This document shows, in pieces, positions 34,428 to 45,667 of a stretch of 64,000 bases of DNA (positions are counted from its first letter, which is position 1; each line of letters opens with the position of its first letter). Origin of the DNA: Amoebophrya sp. A120 (Eukaryota; Sar; Dinophyceae; Syndiniales; Amoebophryaceae); the NCBI GenBank assembly GCA_905178155.1, contig CAJINV010000002.1, positions 7,284,743-7,348,742 of the forward strand, in the 5' to 3' direction. The position numbers were made by a program, and so were the translations under genes. A model generated the notes under the pieces. The model saw nothing but the letters and a program-made list of their open reading frames with translations, made no database searches and was not told the origin of the DNA.

Positions 34428-37400
34428 ATGTTTTTTTCAAATGGCAATTACCGTTCGCGCGCTGCCACCGAGTATGCTGGGCGCTACGGTGGAGGCGTGC
34501 TATCAGCTGCAAGTGCAGGTAGCGGCTCGTCGAGTTCGTCTTCTTCACCCAATGCACGGCTCGTGGCGGCGAGCGCCATGGTACCAGCAGGGAAACCAAC
34601 AATTGGACCAGCCACCACGTCGCACGACCAGTGGTCAGAACGTCGGCGCGGCCTCGGCCGCTACTCCCCGGAGCGACAGCGGAACATTGACGAGAGAAAC
34701 GAGGCGGCAAGCAAGCGGTACGAGTCCGACGAGGCCTTTCTGCAAAGGATAAACCGAGGTGGCTCTTCGACATCTGCTGCGAAGAAGAAAACCACAACGC
34801 ACGATATGACGTTTCAGGATGGCGATCACCAAGCTCACCCGACGAGGAATCTGCCTGGGTCAACACCTTATTCGCAACCAAGCAGAGCAACGGCGGAACA
34901 GAAAGTCAGAAGCCTCAAAGACGCGGCCAAGAGGTTCCGTTCCCCGTTCTGGGAGCTGAAAGACAAGTTTAGCGACTTTCCGACTTCCGCCTCGGACTTG
35001 ACGGTACCGCACAAGAATTTGCTGCAGCAGATCGTCCGCGTTTTGTACCCGCGCAAATTCTACTACAAGTCCAGCTTCAATTTGAACGTGAACGTTTTGT
35101 ATCGGAGATTGAAGCTGCAGAAAAAAAAGCTCGAGGATTTGCATCTGCTGTCGGGAAGGACCACAGGAGTTTCGGTGGTTTTACCAGGACATGTTGACGA
35201 ACGCGGAACAGATGCCGGAGGAGGAGGTAAAGCGCAAATGCAAAAGACGGCAGAAGATGAGCAGCTGAAGAAGCTAGCTGGCCAGGAGAAAGAGATGAGG
35301 AAAAGAATCAACATAGCGGAGGAAAGGATCGCGGAATTGCGAGACCAGATCAGAGAGAAGGAGCAGCACCGGTTTCTGAACACAGCGAGTACAAAAATCA
35401 GCGACACGGAACTGATGCTGCTGAAGTATTCGCCAGTGGATACGGAAAGATTGCTGCGGCGATTTTTGACCAGAATTTTGATCCAGAATTTGGGTAGTGG
35501 GGGAGACAGTGGACCACGCGGTGAGGCTGGAGGACCCGGCGTGGGAAATGTTGGCGCTAGTAGCACCACTACTGGCACTACTTCTAGCACTTTGAGGAAG
35601 CTGTTTTCTATTTACTTGCGAGACCACGGAGAGGACCAGACACGAAGTGACACAGACGTGCAGGGAACAAAAGATCGTCGTGCCAGTACCACCGACAGCG
35701 AAACCGACGGCCTGTTGCGTAGCTCCTCCTCTGGCGAGGAGGAAAAATCGGTCGGGGACCACAAAATGGGGGAAATAACCCGTGCAGGAACCATCGACTT
35801 GCGTTCTGGTGCGTTTACGTTCAGCGACTTGCTGAAACTGCAGTTTGTGTTGCAGGACTGGAAGCAACGAGGGACGTTGCGCAACATCGTGACTGACCTA
35901 GTAGAGGAGGCAGATGCCCCCGGCAAGGAGACTGAGACCTCCGAACCTGCTCCTGCTCCTGCAGAGCCAGGACCATCACTTCGCATTATGGATTTTTTTG
36001 AGCCAAACGAGCTGAAAGCACTTTTCCTCGCGGTTGACCTCCTTGTTGCTTACCATAAATCGAAACGGAAACCGTTTGAAATCAAGGTGCCAAATGAGAT
36101 TTTTGGCGATGCAACAGCAAAAGAGCGAGAGGAAGAGCTGCGGCGACTGGTTCCTTTTGGAAAAAGCAGTGGAGCTTTGTCTTCCTCCAGCTCTTCTGCT
36201 TCCTCTGGGCGGAATTTTCTCGCGAATTTTTGCGGACGCGAGTCGAAGGAACGGCGGGTTTTGCTAGATAAGGAAATGGACTTGATTGTGCTCGCGGTCA
36301 ACGATTGCCCAGTTGGTATCGACGAGGAAAACGTTGCGAGGACTGCGATGAAAGTTGCTGCAGACGACGAGAGCACAAACGCAGCTGCGCTTCCGTTCGC
36401 GAAGCAGCTGTCGCCGAATGCAGTCGTGGCTCCGCAGCTGCAACCAGCAGCTTCGGAAGATCTTGAAGTTGAAGGTCCGTCAAACAGCAAGAAGCGGGTG
36501 ACGTTTGAAGGCGATACAAAAACCGCCGACACGACTACTGTCAAGGCCGGTGCTCGTGCTCCTTCCAAACCGAAAAGCCCACCGTTTTCCCTTGGATCGT
36601 TCGCGGCCGCTGCCGCAGCTGCCAAGCAAACCAGGACAAGGCTGGCGGAACAAAGAAAGGAAGAGACCTTCCTGCTGATAGCCTTGGAGGATTTCGAGCA
36701 GGACATCGGGGATGGCGCAGAGTCCTCCGATGCGGATGGCATTCTGTCCGAGAGTTCATCTTCGGAGGGTTCGCCAGAGGATTCGGAAAACGAAGAATTT
36801 GCAAGGGTGCCTCACTCGTCAGAGGAGGAGGAGGGAGAGGAGCAGACGCACTTGAGTGCTGGAACCAGGACAGCTAGGTCGAGGTCTACTAGTTCTTTTC
36901 ACCGCAACAGCGCTGCTTCTGCAGCTTCTTTGCGGTCATTCTTGGCTGCGACTGCCACTCGCGGGATTGCGACGCGGGCAGTGGTCACGCGAGGGAGTAA
37001 TGGGAGAGGGAGTGCAGGAGTAGGAGATGAGCGTCATCACGTACATCTTCATGCCGACACCAAGCTCGCAAACAGGCAGCGCGCCATGGAGGGGAACAGT
37101 GCTGCCGTTGATGATCATGAACACCAATTTTCCCCACACAGTCGACGACCGCATGCTCATCTCCACAGGAGAGAAAACAGCCAAAACGAGCACGCGGACG
37201 CGAAGACGCGGCGTCGGTCGCCCAATGGAACTGCGGTAACATCAAAGCCACGACCTGGAACTACGACTTTGAGCAGTTCAACAGGAGCACAACTAGAACT
37301 ACAAGCACCACATGCAGCGGATCACTCTGCTTTTCCTGAAGCAGGTGCAACTGCTCAAATGAGTCACAATGATCAAGAGCATCGAGAGCAGCATGACCCT

Positions 37401-39722
37401 CATCTCCCGCTCAACCAGCTTTTATCCAACTACCTGCAAAAAGCAGGGACGAGTTACAAGCGAAAGGCGGATCGCAAGGTTTCGATTGTGGAGCTAGAGC
37501 ACTTGACACCGATTATCGTCCACGGTATGAAGTACTTCGAAAAAAAGTCGCAGAATACGGAGAGGTTGTTGATCCAAACGCTTCGGGAGTTGAATTTCCG
37601 ACGCGAAGTGGAGGCGGAGAAAAATGAAAGGCAATGGCTCAGCCCGACTGCTTTTGGAAACAAGACGAGAGCCAGCGCAGGAACCAATCCGTCTGTTTTT
37701 TCGCAAAATGCAGCTCGACAAGGTGCGAGTGGCGCGGCGGCGACAGCACCGACTCTCTTCAGTACCAGATACAACAACAACAGCAATGTTGCCTCATCTA
37801 CAACAACGCCGAATGCGAACGCATTCGCGAGCAGATACACCAGACAAAGCGAGCGCGATTCGGAGGAGTTGTTGATGCTGCGGGAAATGGCGAGGGCTGT
37901 GCAGGAAATGCGACGCGACCAGCAATTGGAAAAGCTTGGGACGGTAGTTCGAGAGGAGCACAACAAGAAAATAAACGTAGCCCGGGAACAAACCCAAGGA
38001 GCGGTGGGGACTTCGGATGAAGATGATCTTCACGACGAAGAAGGTCATACTACTTCGCGACAACAAACATTCTCGGATGTTGTTGGCGACGCTGAGACCG
38101 TAAACGTGGCGCGTAACTTTCACCCCGGTAATGAAGAGCAGAGAATGCGAAGACTGCTGGACGAGATGGGGACGGAATTTTCGATCTTTCCGAAGAAGAA
38201 AGTCCCGGACTTTTTCCCAATGCTGCCCGATCCAGGACGAGGAAAGCAAATACATAGCGGGCAAGAGCCAGTCGTGGCAGAATATGCCAGTACGCGTAAC
38301 GGCGACCCGCCTCCGCGACACGAACAGCAGCATCATAAAGGTCATCACTTGCCGCGCTCCACCTCCACTGCTGGAAGGGCGCAGCATAAGAAGGCCGAGC
38401 TTGGCCGCCGTCCTGCACGGTCGCCCGGCCACTCTCACAGGGCCCATGCGCCAGGTGGGTCCTCTGCGCATCATCAGCAGACGCAAGCGGTGCATCACCA
38501 TGCGCCAATTAGCGACGCAGATCAGCACTTCTACAATCATCATGGTCCTGCTCGTCACCAGGAGGACGCGCCACAGCCTACAACGGCAATTTCTCACTTG
38601 CCCCAGCACCACCACAAGCGTCACCTTGCGGGCGTGGCTGGTGAAGCCGATGCACATGGAACTAAAGAGGCGCATGAGAAACCAGCTGTCCTCTGGCGCA
38701 GCACTGTGGAGTACTCCACTGAGGAGATGATGAAGCGGCTGAAGCGGGATACCCGGTTCGCTGTAAAGCTACCGTATGAAAGAAACCTTGTCTCATCAAC
38801 CGCCAGAAGTCGTGCTAGAAAGCCTCAGAAGAATGCTCATGCGCACCACAACGACCACGTTGACGACAATTATCCTGCCCTGGGCCTCGGTCACGACATT
38901 GGAAAATTTGAAGCAAGAAGCAAAGCGAGCGCAGCTTTAGGACGAGCAGAGACAGCCACGCTGGAGCACCACAAGGAGAAATCGACGCCGCCCTCTCCTA
39001 TGCAGCAGGATCATCGGCACGAGGTCGAGGACGGAGAAAAAAACCACAGCGGCACACCGACGGACCGGTCGCGGTTCCACCATACGTTGACAGCGGCAGA
39101 AGATCGTGCGGGGCATCGACAGGTCGAGCATCTACGTCCTGGTGGGAAGCACCATCATAGCCACGTTCACGCAAGGCCACACACTAAGATCACGAGGCTC
39201 AATACAGACAAGAAAGTTGTTGTATCACATGAAAGTCAACATCAAGATGGCGACCGTGGCGCGCTGTCGCAACAAGGGACGACAAACGAGAATCAGCATA
39301 GCCGCGACGATCGTGAAGGAGTGCACGACCTCCATGCTGCCAAACCTGCGGCGCCGGTCCCGAAAAGAACGGCTGCTCCCTTGCAGTTTTATCTAGAAGA
39401 GGTTGAGGACCACGAGAACGATCCAATTTTGGCCTCCGAAGTTGTGCCGAAAACGGACTCGAAGCCCAGCAACAGAAACTTGTCTATCGGTGCGGCGATG
39501 GAATTGCTTTGCGGAAACAGCAACAGATCCACTTCGAAGACGTCATGGTCTAGTGATAGTTGCAGCAGAAAATCTTCAAAAGCAAAGCCGCAATCGGAAC
39601 AAAGCTCTTCGAAGGACATGAACAAGAACTTCGTCATTCCACATTCCGATCTTGATGTAGAACAGCAGAGCGAAGCATGCCAAGAAATAACGGACGAACT
39701 CCTTTTTGCCACATCGACATAA
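34428..39722 (+). CDS. Unknown 1764-residue low-complexity protein with coiled coil
   Basis: One uninterrupted exon of 5.3 kb. The ATG is the first after an in-frame TAA at 34410. I do not recognise a family. Residues about 160-330 look ordered: RFRSPFWELKDKFSDF, LLQQIVRVLYPRKFYY, then a charged heptad-like coiled coil (LYRRLKLQKKKLEDLHLL; EQLKKLAGQEKEMRKRINIA). Further helical patches lie near residues 460-620 and 1000-1070. The remainder is Ser/Glu-rich (acidic cluster near 36760-36850) or His/Gln/Arg-rich (38290-38640 and 39100-39330). A scaffold or cytoskeletal role is possible but unsupported. It is striking that the longest exon in the window carries no introner while neighbours have several. 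Confidence 0.75.
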   Translation: MFFSNGNYRSRAATEYAGRYGGGVLSAASAGSGSSSSSSSPNARLVAASAMVPAGKPTIGPATTSHDQWSERRRGLGRYSPERQRNIDERNEAASKRYESDEAFLQRINRGGSSTSAAKKKTTTHDMTFQDGDHQAHPTRNLPGSTPYSQPSRATAEQKVRSLKDAAKRFRSPFWELKDKFSDFPTSASDLTVPHKNLLQQIVRVLYPRKFYYKSSFNLNVNVLYRRLKLQKKKLEDLHLLSGRTTGVSVVLPGHVDERGTDAGGGGKAQMQKTAEDEQLKKLAGQEKEMRKRINIAEERIAELRDQIREKEQHRFLNTASTKISDTELMLLKYSPVDTERLLRRFLTRILIQNLGSGGDSGPRGEAGGPGVGNVGASSTTTGTTSSTLRKLFSIYLRDHGEDQTRSDTDVQGTKDRRASTTDSETDGLLRSSSSGEEEKSVGDHKMGEITRAGTIDLRSGAFTFSDLLKLQFVLQDWKQRGTLRNIVTDLVEEADAPGKETETSEPAPAPAEPGPSLRIMDFFEPNELKALFLAVDLLVAYHKSKRKPFEIKVPNEIFGDATAKEREEELRRLVPFGKSSGALSSSSSSASSGRNFLANFCGRESKERRVLLDKEMDLIVLAVNDCPVGIDEENVARTAMKVAADDESTNAAALPFAKQLSPNAVVAPQLQPAASEDLEVEGPSNSKKRVTFEGDTKTADTTTVKAGARAPSKPKSPPFSLGSFAAAAAAAKQTRTRLAEQRKEETFLLIALEDFEQDIGDGAESSDADGILSESSSSEGSPEDSENEEFARVPHSSEEEEGEEQTHLSAGTRTARSRSTSSFHRNSAASAASLRSFLAATATRGIATRAVVTRGSNGRGSAGVGDERHHVHLHADTKLANRQRAMEGNSAAVDDHEHQFSPHSRRPHAHLHRRENSQNEHADAKTRRRSPNGTAVTSKPRPGTTTLSSSTGAQLELQAPHAADHSAFPEAGATAQMSHNDQEHREQHDPHLPLNQLLSNYLQKAGTSYKRKADRKVSIVELEHLTPIIVHGMKYFEKKSQNTERLLIQTLRELNFRREVEAEKNERQWLSPTAFGNKTRASAGTNPSVFSQNAARQGASGAAATAPTLFSTRYNNNSNVASSTTTPNANAFASRYTRQSERDSEELLMLREMARAVQEMRRDQQLEKLGTVVREEHNKKINVAREQTQGAVGTSDEDDLHDEEGHTTSRQQTFSDVVGDAETVNVARNFHPGNEEQRMRRLLDEMGTEFSIFPKKKVPDFFPMLPDPGRGKQIHSGQEPVVAEYASTRNGDPPPRHEQQHHKGHHLPRSTSTAGRAQHKKAELGRRPARSPGHSHRAHAPGGSSAHHQQTQAVHHHAPISDADQHFYNHHGPARHQEDAPQPTTAISHLPQHHHKRHLAGVAGEADAHGTKEAHEKPAVLWRSTVEYSTEEMMKRLKRDTRFAVKLPYERNLVSSTARSRARKPQKNAHAHHNDHVDDNYPALGLGHDIGKFEARSKASAALGRAETATLEHHKEKSTPPSPMQQDHRHEVEDGEKNHSGTPTDRSRFHHTLTAAEDRAGHRQVEHLRPGGKHHHSHVHARPHTKITRLNTDKKVVVSHESQHQDGDRGALSQQGTTNENQHSRDDREGVHDLHAAKPAAPVPKRTAAPLQFYLEEVEDHENDPILASEVVPKTDSKPSNRNLSIGAAMELLCGNSNRSTSKTSWSSDSCSRKSSKAKPQSEQSSSKDMNKNFVIPHSDLDVEQQSEACQEITDELLFATST

Positions 39723-40410
39723 AGCACTGCTTTAGAAGCCGCGGGGCGACGAGTGACAGAAAATTTTTGACTTCATCTATTTGTTTCCTTGACGCCTTTG
39801 TCACAAGAAATTTCAATTTGTGCATTGCGTCCGCGGCGCATGCACTGTCCACTTTTTTAGATTCGTCCTGAGATAAGATAGAATTCGGTTTCTGGCTATG
39901 TCATTTGAATCGGTCTCTCCTCGTCCTTCCATGGCGCCGTCCGTTCAACACGCATTTACCTTCGGTTTCTGCTAGACCGGCGTCTGCTGCATTATTGCCG
40001 TGAACCTGCTGCAGAAAGTTCGGTAGTGCTCGTGCCTGTGTATGTATGTGCTGAATAAAGAGCTCGTCCTCGGTTTTCATCGTGCAGCACCAACATCTGA
40101 AAGGTCATGTCTTAGTCACTATCGTGCAACTGCTGTAAATACTTCCGCGAATTCGTTTTTCGTTCATGTCGTTTGCGTCCCGTCCCCTAGTCCACTAGTG
40201 GTGGTACGTCGTCTCAAGTCTTCAAACACTTCTAACACCCGCTATTCATAAATTTAACAGGACATTTGTAGGCTCCTATCTTCAAATCAAATACCACTAC
40301 ACATTAGCTATTTCCCCTTCCTCCAACATTGTCACCAGCCCGAAGTCGAACCCGGCACGATTTTTTCTCTTCTTCAGTAAAACGTCTATGACTATCTGTA
40401 AACCAGCACC
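39723..40410. other. Intergenic, no gene recognised
   Basis: AT-richer gap between two same-strand genes. It presumably contains a 3' UTR and the next promoter. No RNA gene, repeat or introner was seen. Confidence 0.5.
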
Positions 40411-43400
40411 ATGAATAAATCCAGCCGGGACATAAACGTCGATGACCTGATCACGCAAGTAAACGACATGGTCTTGTCCCGCAACCTCGACCTCACCGCT
40501 AACAGAAATATCATCTCCCCGTCCCGCCAAAGTATCCGTGTGTTTCCGCCCGCGGCACGTGAGCCATCTTCCGCAGTAGAACAAGCAGCTTCTAGCGTCT
40601 TTCTCTTCGCGACAGAGGCGGCCGTGCGCGGATCGAAAAACATGCTGACGAAGGCCGCTGCGACTGCGAAGGGCAGTGCTTCAGGATCCGCGTCTGCCGT
40701 GGCCAAAATGAAGGCGGCGGCGGCCAAAGCGACGGAGGGAAAAGCGAGATCTTCTGCGTCGACCGGAAACGCATTGACAAAAGCGGCCTCAGCCTTGGCG
40801 TCAACTGCGAAGCGGGGACCGCCAGGAGGGGGCGGGAAAAGCAACTCTGGGGCGCCCCCACCATCCACGAGTTTGAATTTGAAGAGCTTGACAGGTAGTG
40901 CTGGAAAAGTATCCTCCCCGCCGGCGGGCTCGAGAGGTACTACTACATCAGGGGAAAATAAAGACGCCAAAGCTCCTGCTGCAGCTCCGCCTACCAGTTC
41001 TTCTAAAGCCGCGCCGGCAACTGCAACGAGCACGCTTTTCCTCGCTCCAGCAGCCCCAGTAGCAAAGGCAAAGTCCTCTCCTCCGGCGGCCAGTACCAGT
41101 GGTACAACAACCTCTACTAGCGCCAATAAACCCGCTCAACAGCAACCTACCGGCAGAACCTCCTTCGCCCAGAACGCGTTTTCTAACCAGGCGGACCCAC
41201 AAAGTAACTACCTCCGCGAGCCCAGAACACCCCCCTTCCCCGAAGTCGATTTGCAGCAGAAAATTGACGACACGAACGCGGTGCTTGTCGCGGAGACGTT
41301 GCGACTTCAACTCGTCGAGGTCAGACAAGGGTACGACTTGGCGAAGAGGCAATTCCAGGACGACATGGAACGGCAGAAGAAAAAGTTCGAAGTCGGCCTG
41401 ACCCGAATGTCGGCACAATTGGAATCAACGATCGAATATCCATTGCAAAAGTATCGTACTCGTATAAATGCATTACAAATTCCCTCGGCATGAGGAATAA
41501 AATTTGTCATGCGGATTTACCTCAAGAAAAAAATTTGTAATGCATGACTGCAATTACTACGAGTACGATACTTTTGCACAGGATATCGAATTCCTCCAAC
41601 TCGACCACGAGGAGATGGTGCAGGAGATGAAGCAACAATTCGAATTAGAGAAGAAGCAAGCATATCAAATGTAAAAGTGTCTGGGTCTGGAAGGATGCAA
41701 GGTTTGTCATGCACATTTTGCGTGACTCCTGAATGTCTGCGATGCATGCCCTAGCATCACAGATATTGTGAGGGCGTTCTGATGCCTATACCGCATGAGA
41801 AATGCTCTCTCGCCGTGGCCAAAACCAGGCCTCTTTTGCTGTTCATGCAATACAGATTTGTGGATAATGCAGACGCAGCATCAACACAAGTTGCATTCTT
41901 CCAGAACCAGACATTTTTACATTTGATAAAGCGATGTCGGAATTGTCGAACAAGTTGGAACTCAAATCAAAGCTGGACCTGGACCAACTGAAGCAAAATT
42001 TAGAGGACGGAAGTGCGAACACCTTCACGGATTTGGAGGAAAAGTATGAGAATGAGAGGAAAGAGTTCGAAAAGCAGTTGATCGCGAAGTTCGACAAGGA
42101 GAAGCAGTTGATCAAAAAGCAGTTCGAGTCCGAACGGGACTTCAACTTCGCCAAGAAGGAGCAGGAACTGATGGCAAAGCTGGATGAGGAATCCAGGGAG
42201 TACAAGGAGCAACTGGATGCGAAACTGCAGAAGGAGAAGCAAGTGCTAGAAATGTCACTCAACCGCCGGATCAACTACGAGTACAAGCAGAAGTTTGAGC
42301 AGGCGTTTTCGGAGATAGAAAACCTCGAAAAGGAGTTGGAAGAGAACTTGGACAAGATCTCCAAAAATCCAGAAAACTTCATCGATATTGACGAAGTGTT
42401 GGAGAAGGAGTTTTCGAACTACGAGAAGAAGCCCGAAGAGTTTTTCGACAAACACCCCGTCGTGTTCAACTACCTGCAGACAAACAAAAACAACGTCCTT
42501 GCCGCTCTCAGCGAGAAGACCATCAAGATAAACTCGACGCCGTATGGGAACAAGGCCCAAATCCCGATTACGATGCGAACTTCGAATGGGAACGAGATGA
42601 AGACGAAGACGAATCCGAACAAAAACAAGGACAGCTTGGTCGCGAAGTCGGTGGAGATCAAGAAAATCGTCACGGAGGGAATGCACAGCATGATGCAAAA
42701 ATACAGCTCCAGCGAAGCGGAGGAAAGCACGAAGAGCAGCAATGACCGCGGTGGTCGTGGTGGGGCCGCTGGTGATGTTGCAGCTCGAGGAGGGAGGTTG
42801 TCGCAATTCAAGGAAAACGTGAAGCGGCCGGAATCCTTGCCTCGGAACCCGGATCAGTATCTGTCAAGGAACAAGACGGAAAAAGAGGGCAGTGAGGAGG
42901 ATTTTATGGTGGAATCGGGGAAGGAAGAAGATGTTTTGACGGTCGACGTGGATGCGCAAAGCACTCCCCGAGCTGCTCCGCCGAAGACATCGTCAAACAA
43001 GAAGGAATATAGTCAAGCCCCTTCGAGACAGCAATCCCCAGCAGCTGCTGTGCCTCAGCCCCCAATCACGTCGACCCCAATTTCCCGGCAGGATTCCATT
43101 CCCTCCTTCCCGAAGCTCCAGCAGCAATTCGACGCGGGAATCATCACCGCAGACGAGTTTTACGACCTGGTAAATCAGCAAGTGAACAAGAAGAGAGCGC
43201 TGTTTTCCATCAAGAAAATGGACAGCAAGAGCTTGATGAGACGAAACAGAAACGCCGGGAGACGCAGGTCCAGCAGTGACAGCGGAAGATCTCGGAGTGG
43301 GTCCGGAAGTAGCAGCTCTTCGTCCTCTGGGAGTAGCAGTGGCAGTTCGTCTGGGACTAGCAGCGGCAGCGAGTCGCTCGACGACGCAAGGAACAAAGCC

Positions 43401-44763
43401 CTGAAGTCGCCGACGTCGAGCAGTCCGGCCCTGGACATGGACGATTACTTAGAGAAAATCGTGGCAAAACAGCTGAAAAGACCGATTTCCAAGAACGCGG
43501 CTCTGTACGAGATCGACGACGAGGGGATGAATGCAGAGAACCACCATCACCACCACCACCATCACCACACTAAAGGAGACAGCACTGGTGCAAGTCGCTC
43601 ACTCTCCCTACCACCAATGCTGTCGCATGAAGGCCGAACGATGGTGATGGAGAACGCGATTCAAGTGTACGAAATTTCCCGCCAGCCAGAAAAAGCGGTG
43701 TTGCTGTTCCCACCCCCCAGACGAAACATCGATCGAGGTTTCGACCACGACGACGGCAGGGCGCTGTTTTCCTCCTCCAGTACTCGAAAAATCGAGTTTG
43801 ACGGACGAAATTTGCGGAACCGGGCGAGCTCTTTGAAGAGGCAGTACGTGCGGGCCACGCAGGTTACGCCGGACACGGTGCTGCACGAAAGGCAAATGCT
43901 GCGGGAAGAAGCGGGATTGGAATCCAGCAGGCAGCACGTGGTACTAGCCTTTGTTCTTCGGAATTTTCTTGCTTCGAATTATTTTGTTTTTTGTGCTGTG
44001 TAAATCTAAATTTGTATTTTCTCTTTGCCTGTTTTGCAATAACCGACGTGGTAAACACGACACTTTAGACCCTCCTTAGGCATGAAGATGATGATGATCG
44101 ACTTCAAAATTACAAACACAGAACGCCAAGTCTCCGCTCCTCGACCCGGCTGGAACGAGATTTAGCACGCCAAAGATCCGCGGGATTGTGCCTTCTGAAC
44201 TGCACCAGGATCATCATGGACACCATCACCACCACTCGTCCCACGGGCACCACCATCATCACCCTCACATCAGCCAGACACACCAAGCTCACCTAGAAGG
44301 ACTCGGGCATGATAGTCCTCCTCATGCGCACGAGAACCACACACATCGTGGTCCTCATACTAGTGCTACTCATCATCATAGCCAGCACATGCCACACCTT
44401 CACTTGAATCAACAATCCGCACACCACCATCACCAGCATCACTACCACCCGCATCTGCGAATCCCGGAATCCTTGAAGCAGACCGTCCAGCCGTCGAGCT
44501 TAGTCCACGATTTGACCAAAGATTTCTCAGACGTTTTGAACAGAGTTACGAAGTACAATTCCAAATCCACCTGGCCCCAATCCGAAGAGCCGAGATTTGA
44601 AGCCGCCCAGGGAACAGTGAATAACCCGACTTTGCCAACCTACGTGAAAGTGCGCGACGCGGACAGTCCGGGGGCGTCGCACCGAATGATGCTCGGCCTA
44701 ACCCCGAAGACGGCGGACGTGTTTCGGCCGAGGAGGTACTCGATTGGGTCAGAACAAGCGTAG
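40411..44763 (+). CDS. Coiled-coil protein with His-rich blocks, unknown function
   Basis: Join 40411-41436, 41591-41662, 41934-43940, 44122-44763: 1248 residues, all junctions in phase 0. The N-terminal about 280 residues are Ala/Ser/Pro/Lys-rich. Residues about 290-560 form a long charged coiled coil running unbroken across both introner sites (STIE-FLQLDHEEMVQ and EKKQA-MSELSNKL), which strongly supports the joins. Then comes a conserved-looking patch (PEEFFDKHPVVFNYL), a Ser/Arg-rich stretch, and His blocks at about 43540-43570 and 44205-44460. The last intron (43941-44121) is GTACTA...CACAG. The C-terminus is basic with RPRRYSIGS. No family was recognised. The coiled coil suggests a structural or cytoskeletal component; the His clusters could bind metal or be simple low complexity. 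Confidence 0.8.
41437..41585. mobile_element. Introner, family II copy 3 (149 bp), target duplication TCGAA
   Basis: Ends TATCCATTGCAAAAGTATCG and CGATACTTTTGCACAGGATA. TCGAA lies at 41432-41436 and 41586-41590. Removal makes the coiled coil continuous (QLESTIE-FLQLDHEE). All three family II copies have the same orientation relative to the host gene. Confidence 0.93.
41663..41928 (-). mobile_element. Introner, family I copy 4 (266 bp), target duplication AAGCA/AAGCG
   Basis: Ends TATCAAATGTAAAAGTGTCT and its complement, ending ACATTTGATA. The duplication is AAGCA at 41658-41662 and AAGCG at 41929-41933 (one difference). Removal restores EKKQA-MSELSNK. The left arm contains an in-frame TAA (Tyr-Gln-Met-stop), so retaining any of the arm in the mRNA would truncate the protein. 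Confidence 0.93.
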
Positions 44764-45667
44764 TAGATCAAGTAGAACAAGCTACTTGTGTCTTCATTGT
44801 GCAACTCGAGTTGTGCTAGCCTCTCACACATCACGTAGTTTGTTTTTCATTTTCCATGTTGTGTTGTTCGAAATCGAACTGCACCACACATGAGCCGGCA
44901 AAGATTACAAGCTAGTTTTGCCACTCACGACCTTGAATTTTGGGTTTTTTAACGCACTACCAGCATTGTCCCTGTCAGTCAGATTTAGATTCAGATTGAG
45001 ATTCTCTATTGAATGCATTACCCTTTAAATTGTATCCACATTGCCCGTAGCGTGAAGAAATTTTCTCCCCGCTGTTTGCACAGCAGTCTAGAGCTCATTC
45101 CTGGAGCATTTTCAATGAACGATCATGGTTTGAGCCTGCCGAACGATCTTTTCCCATTGCTTCCTGACCCATAGTTTTCGTAAAATTATTTACGCCCGTT
45201 GCCGGACGGACGGTCGGGTCACACGACGACCGCGCTCCTTTACTAACAGCACTAGGTTCTATTTCTCCTTGTTGTTCATCTGTCCAAAGTAGTTCTTGTG
45301 TGCGCTACTCGAATTTCAATTTCAAAGTGGCGTTTACCGTCAGTCGTTATCGTTTCGAAAAATGTCGTCGAGAAAAGCAAAATTATGTTTTCGTGGAGGT
45401 TTAGAGGGCATGAAGCTGGCGCGAAAAGCAACACAATAGCGAGAGTGGCGAGCTGCAAAATTCGTTGCAAAGGAGTTGTTGTAGTTGAGAGGAGCAATCA
45501 AATGAAAATTTCGCAGTTCGTAGTTCGTAGTTGGAACTTCGGACGAAGAAGCGGGTCATCATTCTAGATTTCAGTATAGATGAAATAGAGCAAGAGGTAG
45601 AACGGTATAGCAAAAGTGAAACTGAGCAAGGAGTGAAATCAAGGACTGTCGCGGCTCGGGAAGGAAG
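44764..45667. other. Intergenic, no gene recognised
   Basis: Gap between same-strand genes. An in-frame TGA at 45623 limits the next coding sequence. No RNA gene or introner was seen. Confidence 0.5.

Noticed and set aside
41437-41590. Canonical GT-AG splicing of family II introners (CAAAA|GTATCG to CACAG|GATA)
   Set aside because: It leaves 23 extra bases and breaks the frame in the copies tested, whereas removal of element plus one 5-bp duplication keeps the coiled coil intact.
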